This document shows, in pieces, positions 48,195 through 56,768 of a stretch of 64,000 nucleotides of DNA (position 1 is its first letter; the number at the start of each line of letters is the position of its first letter). Below the pieces are notes generated by a model. The model saw nothing but the letters and a program-made list of their open reading frames with translations. It was not told the DNA's origin and ran no database searches. The position numbers and the translations under genes are program-made. The DNA lies in contig NZ_CP051240.1 in the NCBI RefSeq assembly GCF_017794965.1, forward strand, positions 1 through 64,000, given 5' to 3'. This DNA is from Alcanivorax sp. GTDB taxonomy: Bacteria > Pseudomonadota > Gammaproteobacteria > Pseudomonadales > Alcanivoracaceae.

Positions 48195-48374
48195 AAGGTT
48201 GTCTCGCAGAGTGAGGGCGGACAGGACCGCGACAGCGTTTGCTGCGAGCTGCATTCTAGGCCTGATATGAACTGCGTTCACCATGGAAACCTGATGTATC
48301 CCCCTTTTTACCCCCGGAATTGCCGGACAACAGCCCCGAATCGGTGTTTTTTTGCCGTTATCCCTTTAAAATAA

Positions 48375-48389
48375 TGAGAATAATTCGCA
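48375..48389 (+). promoter_or_regulatory. Fur box upstream of the imelysin operon
   Basis: TGAGAATAATTCGCA, inside the larger dyad AATAATGAG-AATAATT-CGCATTATT (48370-48394), matches the Fur 7-1-7 consensus at about 12 of 15 positions and lies 75 bases before the first gene. Confidence 0.8.
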
Positions 48390-48463
48390 TTATTGTGTTT
48401 TTGGGTAGTCCGGTTGTCCGGGAAGCCCTGCTTTGCTGTCGAGTATCAAATTGAGGAAACCCT

Positions 48464-49744
48464 ATGTTGACCCGTGTTGCTGCCGGAGGGCTGCTGCTGT
48501 CCTCCCTGTGGATTGCCGGTTGTAGTGATGAGCCCCCCGCCGCCCCTGCTGCCCCCTATGACGAAGCGCAGGCCCGGCAGGTGGTCAGCCATTACGGCGA
48601 GTTGGCCCTGGCGGTGTACAGCGATGCGTTGGCCCAGGCGAAGTCGCTGCAGTCGGCCATTGATGCCTTGCTGGCAGATCCCTCTGCCGAGACCCTGGCT
48701 GCCGCCCGTGAAGCCTGGAAGGTCGCACGGGTTCCCTACATGCAGACCGAAGTGTTCCGGTTTGGCAACCGGGTGGTGGACGAATGGGAAGGGCAGGTGA
48801 ATGCCTGGCCTCTGGATGAAGGGCTGATCGATTATGTGGATGACAGCTATCAGGCGGTGATGGGCAACCCGGGCGCCCGTGCCAACATCATTGCCAGCGA
48901 GTCGCTGACGATCGGTGAGCAGACCCTGGACCTGAGCAATCTGAACGGCGAGTTGCTGGCCAGCCTCAATGAACTGGGCGGTTCGGAGGTCAACGTGGCC
49001 ACCGGTTACCACGCCATCGAATTTCTCCTCTGGGGGCAGGATCTCAACGGCACCGATGCGGGTGCCGGGCAGCGCCCTGCGACGGATTTCGCCACCGACG
49101 GCACTGCCACTGGCGGCCATAACGAGCGTCGCCGGGCTTACCTCAAGGCGGTGACCGAGTTGTTGATCGAGGATCTGGAGTTCATGGTGGCCCAGTGGCA
49201 ACCGGGGGCAGACAACTACCGCGCCGAACTGGAAGCGGATGATCCCAGGAACGGGTTGCGCAAGATGCTGTTCGGCATGGGCAGCCTGTCCCTGGGCGAG
49301 CTGGCCGGTGAACGGATGAAGGTGGCCCTGGCGGCGCACTCGCCGGAAGATGAGCATGATTGCTTCAGTGACAACACGCACTTCTCCCACTTTTACAACG
49401 GCAAGGGCATTCGCAATATCTATCTGGGCGAATACCAGCGGGTGAATGGTGAGACGCTGAATGGCCCGTCGTTGAGTGATCTGGTGATGGCCAATGACCC
49501 GGAGGCGGACCAGGCGCTCAAGCAGGAGCTGCAGGCATCGGAAGCTGCCCTGCAGGTGCTGGTGGACAATGCGGCCAATGGTACACACTTTGATCAGCTG
49601 ATCGCCCCGGGCAATGCCGAGGGCGCGGCTGTAATCAACGGTGCCATCAATGCCCTGGTGGAGCAGACCGGGGGTATCGAAAAGGCCGCCCTGGTTCTGG
49701 ATATCAAGGCGCTCAATCCTGACACGGCTGATCACCAGTTCTGA
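48464..49744 (+). CDS. Imelysin family lipoprotein (IrpA-like)
   Basis: A 426-residue lipoprotein (lipobox WIAGC, cysteine about 20) of the M75 imelysin family. The motifs YMQTEVFRFGNRVVD, WPLDEGLIDY and the signature GYHAIEFLLWGQDLN are intact, and FSHFYNGKGIRNIYLGEYQRVNG follows in the second half. Imelysins are periplasmic, iron-regulated proteins related to EfeO-type iron uptake. It heads an operon with a haem oxidoreductase, a second imelysin-like protein and DUF1513, under a Fur box. A hairpin follows its stop. Confidence 0.93.
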   Translation: MLTRVAAGGLLLSSLWIAGCSDEPPAAPAAPYDEAQARQVVSHYGELALAVYSDALAQAKSLQSAIDALLADPSAETLAAAREAWKVARVPYMQTEVFRFGNRVVDEWEGQVNAWPLDEGLIDYVDDSYQAVMGNPGARANIIASESLTIGEQTLDLSNLNGELLASLNELGGSEVNVATGYHAIEFLLWGQDLNGTDAGAGQRPATDFATDGTATGGHNERRRAYLKAVTELLIEDLEFMVAQWQPGADNYRAELEADDPRNGLRKMLFGMGSLSLGELAGERMKVALAAHSPEDEHDCFSDNTHFSHFYNGKGIRNIYLGEYQRVNGETLNGPSLSDLVMANDPEADQALKQELQASEAALQVLVDNAANGTHFDQLIAPGNAEGAAVINGAINALVEQTGGIEKAALVLDIKALNPDTADHQF

Positions 49745-49771
49745 AATTGATTCTGGTTAACTGGTAAGATG

Positions 49772-49796
49772 ACGCCGCCCATCCAGGCGGCGTTTT
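49772..49796 (+). terminator. Terminator or attenuator inside the iron operon
   Basis: ACGCCGCC-CATCCA-GGCGGCGT followed by TTT lies 28 bases behind the imelysin stop and 64 before the next start. It could lower expression of the distal genes. Confidence 0.75.
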
Positions 49797-49859
49797 ACTT
49801 GCCGCCGGGAAATGGTGCCGCCGTCACGTGGCTTTTGTCATTCTGGAAGGATACTTGCC

Positions 49860-51260
49860 TTGCGTTATACCTTGTTGTCTCTCTCCCTTGCCGGCTTGCT
49901 GGTCGGTTGTGATACCGGCCCGACCTTTACCCAGGCGGAACCCGGAGAGCACCTGTCCGCGGGTGAGGGTACCGTGACCAAAACGGACCAGAATGCCTTT
50001 TCGCTGCCGCTGGCCAATCTTTCTCCCACCCGGCGTCTGGATTTCAGTGTCGGCAACAGCTTCTTCCGCAACCCCTGGGTGATTGCCCCGGCGTCCACCG
50101 ATGCCCGCGATGGGTTGGGACCGTTGTTCAACACCAACGCCTGTCAGAACTGTCATATCAAGGATGGCCGCGGTCATCCGCCGGGCCCGGAGGCCAAGCA
50201 GGCAGTGTCCATGCTGGTACGCCTGTCGGTGCCTGCCGGCGAGGGCGATGATCTGACCCGCAGCGGTCTGGTGGCCGAGCCCAACTACGGTGGCCAGTTC
50301 CAGGATGCGGCCATTCCCGGGATCGTCCCGGAAGGGCGGGTGCGGGTGGAGTATTCCCCGCTGGTGATGACCTTTGCCGATGGCCACGAGGTGGAATTGC
50401 GCAAGCCGCGGCTGACGTTCAGTAATCTGGCCTATGGCGAGATGCACCCGGCCACGCTGTTCTCGGCGCGTATCGCACCGCCGGTGATCGGGCTGGGTTT
50501 TCTTGAGGCGATCAGTGACGAGGATCTGCTGGCCAACGAAGACCCGGATGATGCAGACGGTGACGGTATCAGTGGCCGTGCCAACCGGGTGTGGGATCGA
50601 GCCAGCGGTACGGTGCAGGTAGGGCGCTTTGGCTGGAAGGCCGGTCAACCCAGCCTGCGTCAGCAGAATGCGGAAGCCTTCGCCAACGACATGGGGCTGA
50701 CCAGCCATCTGGTGCCCACGGATTCCTGCGCGCCCAGCCAGGAAGATTGCCTTGCCCTGCCGGACGGGGGAACCCCGGAGGTGAGCGACGAGATTCTCGA
50801 CAACGTGACTTTCTACACCCGCAATCTGGCGGTGCCGGCGCGAAGGAATGTGGATGATCCCCAGGTACTGAAGGGCAAGAGCCTGTTCCATGAAGCCAAC
50901 TGTCAGGGCTGCCATGTGCCTTCTTTCACCACCTCCGCCGACGCCCCGGAACCGGAGCTGGCCAACCAGACCATTCGCCCCTACACCGATCTGCTGCTGC
51001 ATGATGTGGGCCCGGGACTGGCGGATGGCCGTCCGGAGTTTCTTGCCAACGGGCAGGAGTGGCGAACCCCGCCGCTGTGGGGAATTGGTCTCACTGAAGC
51101 GGTGAACGGCCATACCCAGTTTCTCCACGATGGCCGGGCGCGCAATCTGATGGAAGCCATTCTCTGGCACGGTGGCGAAGCGGCGGCTTCCCGTGACAAG
51201 GTTTTGACCTTCGATGCCGAACAGCGTGCTGCGCTGTTGGCGTTCCTTAATTCACTCTGA
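49860..51260 (+). CDS. Di-haem oxidoreductase family lipoprotein (DUF1111)
   Basis: A 466-residue c-type cytochrome with two haem motifs, CQNCH (about residue 88) and CQGCH (about 336), in the DUF1111/di-haem oxidoreductase layout (NPWVIAPASTDARDGLGPLFNTNAC, GRFGWKAGQPSLRQQ, LHDGRARNLMEAILWHGGEA). A TTG start at 49860 is chosen since GGAAGG lies 6-7 bases upstream and gives a clean lipoprotein signal (MRYTLLSLSLAGLLVGC); an ATG at 49812 would add a poor signal. It may oxidise or reduce iron for the imelysin proteins. Its reaction is not known. Confidence 0.88.
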   Translation: MRYTLLSLSLAGLLVGCDTGPTFTQAEPGEHLSAGEGTVTKTDQNAFSLPLANLSPTRRLDFSVGNSFFRNPWVIAPASTDARDGLGPLFNTNACQNCHIKDGRGHPPGPEAKQAVSMLVRLSVPAGEGDDLTRSGLVAEPNYGGQFQDAAIPGIVPEGRVRVEYSPLVMTFADGHEVELRKPRLTFSNLAYGEMHPATLFSARIAPPVIGLGFLEAISDEDLLANEDPDDADGDGISGRANRVWDRASGTVQVGRFGWKAGQPSLRQQNAEAFANDMGLTSHLVPTDSCAPSQEDCLALPDGGTPEVSDEILDNVTFYTRNLAVPARRNVDDPQVLKGKSLFHEANCQGCHVPSFTTSADAPEPELANQTIRPYTDLLLHDVGPGLADGRPEFLANGQEWRTPPLWGIGLTEAVNGHTQFLHDGRARNLMEAILWHGGEAAASRDKVLTFDAEQRAALLAFLNSL

Positions 51261-51288
51261 TCTGGCGATCGGCAGAGGAGAAAAGCGA

Positions 51289-52311
51289 ATGCGTGCAGTC
51301 TATCTGGTCCTGCTGGCGGTGCTGGTATCCGCGTGCAGTAACCCGCGCGAGGAAGTCACCGTGCAGCTGGCCAATCAGGTACTGTTGCCGGCCCATGAAC
51401 AGTGGCACGGCAGCAACGGTGCCTTGCGGGTGGCCGCTGAAGGGTTCTGTGCCGGCGAGCTGGACCGACCGGCGCTGGAGCAGTCTTTCTATCGTGCCTT
51501 GCAGAGTTGGTCCTACCTGCAGCCGCTAATGGTTGGCCCCATGGCAGAAGGCAACCGTAGCTGGCAGGTCCAGTTCTGGCCGGACAAGCGCAACCTGGTG
51601 GCCCGACAGGTGGAAGCGCTGCTGGATGCCTCCAACCCCCTGACCCCGGATGCGCTGGAAAGCGCAAGTGTGGTGGTGCAGGGGCTGACTGCTTTCGAGT
51701 ACGTGCTGTTTGACGAAACCGTGGCGCTGGCGGACAGCATGGCCCGTTACTGCCCGCTGCTGACCGGTATCGCCCGTCATCAGCAGGCGCTTTCCGGCTC
51801 TGTACTGGCCATGTGGGAAGGCCCGGAGGGCATGCTCAAGGCGCTGACCCAGTTCCCCAATGATCGCTATGCCAGTGCCGATGAAGCGTTGGCCAGTATG
51901 CTGCGTACCCAAATCACCGCGGTGGATGTGCTCAAGAAGAAACTGGGCGTGCCCATGGGCCGGCTGAACAACGGAGTGCCGCAGCCCTGGCAGGCGGAAG
52001 CCTGGCGTAGCCAGCACTCCATCGGCAACCTGCAGGAATCCCTGGCCGGCGCGCGGGCGTTGTGGGAGCGGGTACGGCCGCTGGTGGGCGATGCCGAGCT
52101 GGTGACCCGCATTGATGCGGCCTACGAAAACACCGCGCAGAAACTGGCCGGTCTGCCGGACCCGCTGGTGGAGATGGTGCAGGACAAGGCCAGTCTGCCG
52201 CGGCTGAAGGTGTTGTACGAATCCATCGATCATCTGGAAAACCTGCAGCAGACCGAGCTGGCCCGGGATCTGGGTATTCAGATTGGTTTCAATGCCAATG
52301 ATGGGGATTAA
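51289..52311 (+). CDS. Second imelysin-like lipoprotein
   Basis: A 340-residue lipoprotein (lipobox VLVSAC) with imelysin-type organisation: WSYLQPLMVGPMAEGNRSWQVQFWPDKRNLVARQVEALL and GLTAFEYVLFDE, where the second is the GxxxxE part of the usual GxHxxE with the histidine replaced. GAGGAG precedes the ATG at 51289. The gene starts 28 bases behind the di-haem gene. Pairs of imelysins in one operon are common in pseudomonads. Confidence 0.88.
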   Translation: MRAVYLVLLAVLVSACSNPREEVTVQLANQVLLPAHEQWHGSNGALRVAAEGFCAGELDRPALEQSFYRALQSWSYLQPLMVGPMAEGNRSWQVQFWPDKRNLVARQVEALLDASNPLTPDALESASVVVQGLTAFEYVLFDETVALADSMARYCPLLTGIARHQQALSGSVLAMWEGPEGMLKALTQFPNDRYASADEALASMLRTQITAVDVLKKKLGVPMGRLNNGVPQPWQAEAWRSQHSIGNLQESLAGARALWERVRPLVGDAELVTRIDAAYENTAQKLAGLPDPLVEMVQDKASLPRLKVLYESIDHLENLQQTELARDLGIQIGFNANDGD

Positions 52312-52314
52312 GAG

Positions 52315-52450
52315 CAGTTGCGAGTGACGAGTTTCGAGTTGCGAAAATCCAAGGCGCAAACCTTTCGCCTTCAGCCGTCCCGGGCTTTGCTCTTCGAAAC
52401 TCGAAACGCGTTATTCGCCCAGGCAAGCTGGGCTCCTACAGGTTTTGGCC
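52315..52450. repeat. CGAGTTK heptamers and a reverse REP between imelysin and DUF1513 genes
   Basis: CGAGTGA, CGAGTTT, CGAGTTG (52321-52341) begin 10 bases after the stop; CGAAACTCGAAACGCG lies in reverse orientation at about 52396. AGGCAAGCTGGGCTCCTACAG (52421-52441) is a REP arm that recurs at 44967. Confidence 0.7.
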
Positions 52451-52473
52451 GGTTGTCGGCTGGTGGGTAGATC

Positions 52474-53580
52474 ATGACACTGACACGACGACATCTTCTG
52501 GGTATGGGCGCGGCATTGGGCGGGGTGGCTGCGCTGGGGGGCTGGTCGCTCTGGCAGGGGCGCGGTCAGTCGCCGTTGTTGCTGTCAGCCCGCAATGATG
52601 ATGCCGGCCGGCATTACTGTGCCGGCTACTTCCTGGATGGTTCCCGCGCTTTCGCCACCCCGGTGGCGGAGCGCTGCCATGATGTGGCTCGCCACCCGTT
52701 TCTTCCCCTGGCGCTGTTTGTGGGCCGACGTCCGTCCCGGGAAAGTTATCTTGTGGATCTGCGTGATGGTCGCCTGTTACAGACCGTGCACAGCCAGCCG
52801 CAACGGCATTTTTATGGTCATGCGGTCTTTCACGGTAGCGGCGACTGGCTGTATGCCACTGAAAATGATTTGAGCGAGCCGGGTCGTGGCGTGCTGGGAC
52901 GTTATCGGCTGGACCGGCAGTCCCTGCAGTTGATTCATGAAGGCGAAGTGCCTACCCATGGGGTGGGGCCGCACCAGCTGGCCTGGATGCCGGACGGCGA
53001 ATCCCTGGTGGTGGCCAACGGTGGCATTCGCACCGAAGGCAGCCGCGAAAAAACCAATCTGGACAGCATGGCACCCAGCCTGGTGATCATGGATCGGCAG
53101 GGTGAGCTTCTCAGCAAGGAAACCCTGCAGCATCAGCAGAGCAGTATTCGGCATCTGGCGGTGGCGGACGATGGCACGGTGGTCACTGGCCAGCAATATC
53201 AGGGCGAGGCCTGGGAATCGGTGCCGTTGCTGGCGGTGAAGCGTCCCGGTCAGCCCTATCAACCCTTTCCGGTGGCGGCGTCCCAGTTGGCCATGATGGA
53301 CCAGTATACCGCCAGTATTGCCATCCACAGCCGCCGTCGGCAGGTGGCCATGACGGCGCCGAGGGGCAACCGCTTCTTCGTCTGGGATCTGGATACTGCC
53401 GCTACCCTGATAGAGGTGCCCATGGCCGATTGCGCGGGTGTGGGGGTGGTGGATGACGGCTTTGCCGTCACCTCCGGGCAGGGACGTTGCCGTTACTTCG
53501 GTTACCGGGATGGCCAGCAAGCCAGCCACTGGCTGGACCTGCCCGGTGGCTGGTGGGATAACCACCTGCGGCTGGGCTGA
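52474..53580 (+). CDS. DUF1513 protein with Tat-like signal
   Basis: A 368-residue protein with an N-terminal RRHLLGMGAALGG signal (Tat-like) and a repetitive beta-propeller-like body (HPFLPLALFVGRRPSRESYLVDLRDGRLL, YGHAVFHGSGDWLYATEND, GVGPHQLAWMPDGESLVVANGGI). It fits DUF1513, a family that follows the imelysin/di-haem genes in many proteobacteria. It is the last gene of the Fur-linked operon but is separated by a 162-base repeat-filled gap. Its role in iron handling is unknown. Confidence 0.88.
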   Translation: MTLTRRHLLGMGAALGGVAALGGWSLWQGRGQSPLLLSARNDDAGRHYCAGYFLDGSRAFATPVAERCHDVARHPFLPLALFVGRRPSRESYLVDLRDGRLLQTVHSQPQRHFYGHAVFHGSGDWLYATENDLSEPGRGVLGRYRLDRQSLQLIHEGEVPTHGVGPHQLAWMPDGESLVVANGGIRTEGSREKTNLDSMAPSLVIMDRQGELLSKETLQHQQSSIRHLAVADDGTVVTGQQYQGEAWESVPLLAVKRPGQPYQPFPVAASQLAMMDQYTASIAIHSRRRQVAMTAPRGNRFFVWDLDTAATLIEVPMADCAGVGVVDDGFAVTSGQGRCRYFGYRDGQQASHWLDLPGGWWDNHLRLG

Positions 53581-53861
53581 GAGCTACAAGCTACGAGCTA
53601 CGAGCTACGAGCTACGAGCTACGAGCTACGAGCTACGAGCTTGATTGGATAGGCAAACCCGAAATAGTTCCCGGGATTCCTGCATTTCTACGAAGCCGCT
53701 GTAGGAGCACCACTTGAGGTGCGAACCGAGCGACAGCGAGGAACTGAGACGCAGCTGGCACAGGTCTTTGTTAGAACCTGTAGGAGCGAGCCTGCAAGCG
53801 ATCCGAGCCCAGGCGAGGCAAGGATTCCAGAAACGCATTTCAACTCCTCTCTGCGGAATCG
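53581..53861. repeat. Eight-copy GAGCTAC/AAGCTAC array and composite repeat after the DUF1513 gene
   Basis: Eight units (second one AAGCTAC, the rest GAGCTAC) fill 53581-53636 and start at the base after the TGA stop. The conserved block (TTGATTGGATAGGC...ACGAAGCCGCTGTAGGAG) runs to about 53708, followed by two REP variants (CACCACTTGAGGTG and GAGCGAGCCTGCAAGCGATCCGAG). No gene is visible. Confidence 0.9.
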
Positions 53862-55313
53862 TCACGTCCCACAAAACGTGGCGCACACCACCTCATCCTC
53901 TTTCGGCGGTTGCACATAAGGGTCCTCTGCATCGCGATCCGCGTAAGGATCGCTCAGTGCGGCCAGCAGACGGTTAACCACACTGAGGTCGCCGTCTTCT
54001 TCTGCGGCCTGTAACGCCTTTTCCACCTGATGGTTGCGGGGAATGATAGCCGGGTTGTTCTGTCGCATCCGTGCCCAGCTGTCATCAACGTTGCCTTCGT
54101 GTTCCAGGCGCGCCAGCCAGCGTGCATGCCAGCTGGCAAAGGCATCATTGTTGTAAGCCTGGCCCTGCGGTTGTTGCCCGCCAATCAGCAGGCGAAAAGT
54201 ATTGGTGTAATCCGCCTTGTGTAACTGCATCAGGGAGAGCAGATCCGTGATCAGGCTTTCATCTTCTGCCTGCTTGCCTGTCAGCCCCAGCTTGTTTCGC
54301 ATCATGGCCAGCCAGCTCGCATCATAGGTGCTGCTCCAGCCCTTGAGTCGCTCGGTGGCCATCTCGATGGCGCGGTCTACATCGTCATCCATGCGGCTGA
54401 GCAGGGTTTCTGCAAAGCGGGTCAGGTTCCACTGGGTGATTGCCGGCTGGTTGCCAAACGCATAGCGGCTCTGGCGATCAATGGAGCTGAATACGGTGTC
54501 CTGGTCGTAACGATCCATGAAGGCACAGGGGCCATAGTCGATGGTTTCACCGCTGAGGGTTACGTTGTCTGTATTGAGAACACCATGGATGAAACCCACC
54601 CGCATCCAGTGGGTTACCAGGGCGATCTGCTCAGCTATTACTGCGTTCAGCAGCGCCAGCGCCGGGTTGTCGCTGCCCTGCTGGTCCGGGTAGTGGCGGT
54701 GCAGGGTGTAGTCTATCAGGGTGTCCATCAGGGCAGGGTCTTGCTGGGCGGCGGCGTACTGGAAGGTGCCCACGCGCAGGTGTGAGGCGGCCACACGGGT
54801 AAGGATGGCGCCGGGCAGCGGTTGGTCCCGGTAGACCGGCTCCCCGTTTGCCACCACTGCCAGGCTCCGTGAAGTGGGTATACCCAGGCCATGCATGGCT
54901 TCGCTGATGACATATTCCCGGAGCATGGGCCCCAGGGCCGCACGGCCATCGCCGCCGCGGGAAAACGGGGTGCGGCCGCCTCCTTTCAGCTGGATGTCCC
55001 GCCGGCGGCCATCCTCTGTGAGGTGCTCACCCAGCAGGATGGCGCGTCCATCCCCGAGCATGGTCAGGTTACCGAACTGGTGGCCGGCATAAGCCTGGGC
55101 CAGGGGGGTGCTGCCGGGAATCTCCGTGTTGCCGCTGAACCAGTCTGGCTGTTGGGCCAGGGCATCTGCGTCCAACCCCAATTCATCGGCCAGGGCGTGG
55201 TTGAACAGCACCATGTCCGGCTTGGCCACAGGCTGGGGGGCACTGAGGGAAAACAGGGCCTCGGGCAGCCGGGCGTAGCTGTTATCAAACTGGAAGCCGT
55301 AGGTCGGGCTCAT
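53862..55313 (-). CDS. selO: SelO family protein adenylyltransferase
   Basis: A 483-residue pseudokinase-fold enzyme that in characterised members transfers AMP to protein Ser/Thr/Tyr residues. Typical segments are AYAGHQFGNLTMLGDGRAILLGE, LKGGGRTPFSRGGDGRAALGPMLREY, and GFIHGVLNTDNVTLSGETIDYGPCAFMD. The C-terminus ends CATFCGT; the cysteine there corresponds to the redox-related position, and no in-frame UGA is used. It stands alone between repeats and the solute-binding protein gene. Confidence 0.94.
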   Translation of the reverse strand: MSPTYGFQFDNSYARLPEALFSLSAPQPVAKPDMVLFNHALADELGLDADALAQQPDWFSGNTEIPGSTPLAQAYAGHQFGNLTMLGDGRAILLGEHLTEDGRRRDIQLKGGGRTPFSRGGDGRAALGPMLREYVISEAMHGLGIPTSRSLAVVANGEPVYRDQPLPGAILTRVAASHLRVGTFQYAAAQQDPALMDTLIDYTLHRHYPDQQGSDNPALALLNAVIAEQIALVTHWMRVGFIHGVLNTDNVTLSGETIDYGPCAFMDRYDQDTVFSSIDRQSRYAFGNQPAITQWNLTRFAETLLSRMDDDVDRAIEMATERLKGWSSTYDASWLAMMRNKLGLTGKQAEDESLITDLLSLMQLHKADYTNTFRLLIGGQQPQGQAYNNDAFASWHARWLARLEHEGNVDDSWARMRQNNPAIIPRNHQVEKALQAAEEDGDLSVVNRLLAALSDPYADRDAEDPYVQPPKEDEVVCATFCGT

Positions 55314-55455
55314 GGTGACTCCATCACGTGACTGGGTGCATCAGCGTAACAGAGGGCGGGTGAGCCCCGCAGTGATTTACCGGCGACAATATTTGCCGTT
55401 GGCTCGGTGAACAGTGCGGAAAGGGGATTGGTGTGGGGAAAGGGGCAGGGAGGCC

Positions 55456-55483
55456 CCGGCCACCGGGGAGTGCCGGTGGCCGG
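55456..55483 (-). terminator. Strong hairpin behind the DUF6091 gene
   Basis: CCGGCCACCGG-GGAGTG-CCGGTGGCCGG is a perfect 11-bp stem 12 bases after the stop on the minus strand. The following bases are pyrimidine-rich (CCTCCCTGCCCCTTTCC) but not a clean T run. Confidence 0.65.
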
Positions 55484-55494
55484 AGCGGGTGGGG

Positions 55495-56505
55495 TTATTC
55501 CACCGGGTTGACGCATTCGGCGCGGGACGGTTCCTGCTTGCAGCGTACCTTGCGCAGCAGGCTCATCATGTCCTTGTTGTAAACGCCATCTTTGGTGAGG
55601 GCAATGCGGGCCTCGCGCATCATCTGGTCGTAACGCAGCTTGTCGGCCTCGGGGATGCGGATCCACCATTTGTCATCGATTTCGCTGCTGGCGTTGTCGA
55701 TCAGCTTCATGGCGCGGTCAAACTGGCCAGACATGAATTTGCGGGATTGCTGACCGAAGCCGTCCGGGAAGCGGTCCTTGCGAATGATTACCTGGGCGCT
55801 CAGCTGACCGAGGACGTAATCCAGGATGCCGCCGCTGGGGGCCATGCCCTTGTAGAGTTCCAGAGCGGAATAACCCATTACCGGGGCAAAGCAGATATCC
55901 ACGGAGCCATTGTTGAAGCGGGTAGAGAAGTTGGTGATATCTGACATGACCGGAGACATGCCCACCCGGGAGGCCATGTTGGCCTGGGCGCTATCGTACT
56001 CCAGAACGGCGATGGATTTACCGGCCAGCTCTTCCACGGTGTCAATTTCCTTGTCCTTGAGGAACAGGAAGGCCGCGCCGAGGGGGAACACGCCACCCAC
56101 TTCATAGGGGCCAGACACCAGATGCTGGTCCACTTTGCCACTGGCCAGTACCGCGATCACGGTTTGCATGGCGTCGTAGCTGGGAATGGCGCCGATGGAA
56201 TCCATGCTGCCGGTGTAGCTGTTGAACTGGCGACCGCGGATGCCGGTGAGAACAGCGGCATCACACTGGTTGGCCTTGAGATCTTCAGAGGCGATCTTTT
56301 CGTCAGTGTAGGGCTTGAGTTCCACATCCACCCCCCAGGCCAGGGCGGCGGTCTTGTAGTCTTTCATCATGTTGTAGGTGTCGCCACTGGCGCCGATGAT
56401 GTCGAATACGCAGAAGGTACGCTCCACCGCCGCGAAAGCGGTACTGCTGAGCGTCAGCGCAGCGGCGGCACTCAATGCCTGAAACACTTTTTTTGTTTTG
56501 CTCAT
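55495..56505 (-). CDS. Periplasmic solute-binding protein, DUF6091-like
   Basis: A 336-residue secreted protein with a signal peptide (about 1-25, ending STAFA) and the two-lobe pattern of TRAP/PhnD-type binding proteins (VFDIIGASGDTYNMMKDYKTAALAWGVDVELKPYTDEKIA, then GKSIAVLEYDSAQANMASRVGMSP). I recognise it as a putative solute-binding protein of the DUF6091 kind from memory; ligand and partner permease are unknown, and none is encoded nearby. C-terminal cysteines (RCKQEPSRAECV) may form a disulfide. Confidence 0.75.
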   Translation of the reverse strand: MSKTKKVFQALSAAAALTLSSTAFAAVERTFCVFDIIGASGDTYNMMKDYKTAALAWGVDVELKPYTDEKIASEDLKANQCDAAVLTGIRGRQFNSYTGSMDSIGAIPSYDAMQTVIAVLASGKVDQHLVSGPYEVGGVFPLGAAFLFLKDKEIDTVEELAGKSIAVLEYDSAQANMASRVGMSPVMSDITNFSTRFNNGSVDICFAPVMGYSALELYKGMAPSGGILDYVLGQLSAQVIIRKDRFPDGFGQQSRKFMSGQFDRAMKLIDNASSEIDDKWWIRIPEADKLRYDQMMREARIALTKDGVYNKDMMSLLRKVRCKQEPSRAECVNPVE

Positions 56506-56768
56506 GGGACTCTCCCGTTAATTCCGGTACAGATATCGAAGTCGCAGCCAGCGCTGCAAAAAATGATGAAATGCATTTTGTTGGGTGCACAGAAAGGGCG
56601 CTGTAGTGTCCTTGTTGTGCGCTATCTAACGAATTGTGTCCTTTGTAGAGGTAGTGTTATTACTGACGCGTTGTTCACGTCTGGCAGAGGGATGGACAAT
56701 TTGTCATCTGGGCAGCCCGGAAGAGCCTGATAGTATGGTTATATGGATATTCCTTCAGGAGATATGGA

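Noticed and set aside
53862..53890. Selenocysteine codon at the end of selO
   Set aside because: The C-terminal position is an ordinary cysteine codon and the gene ends with a normal stop.
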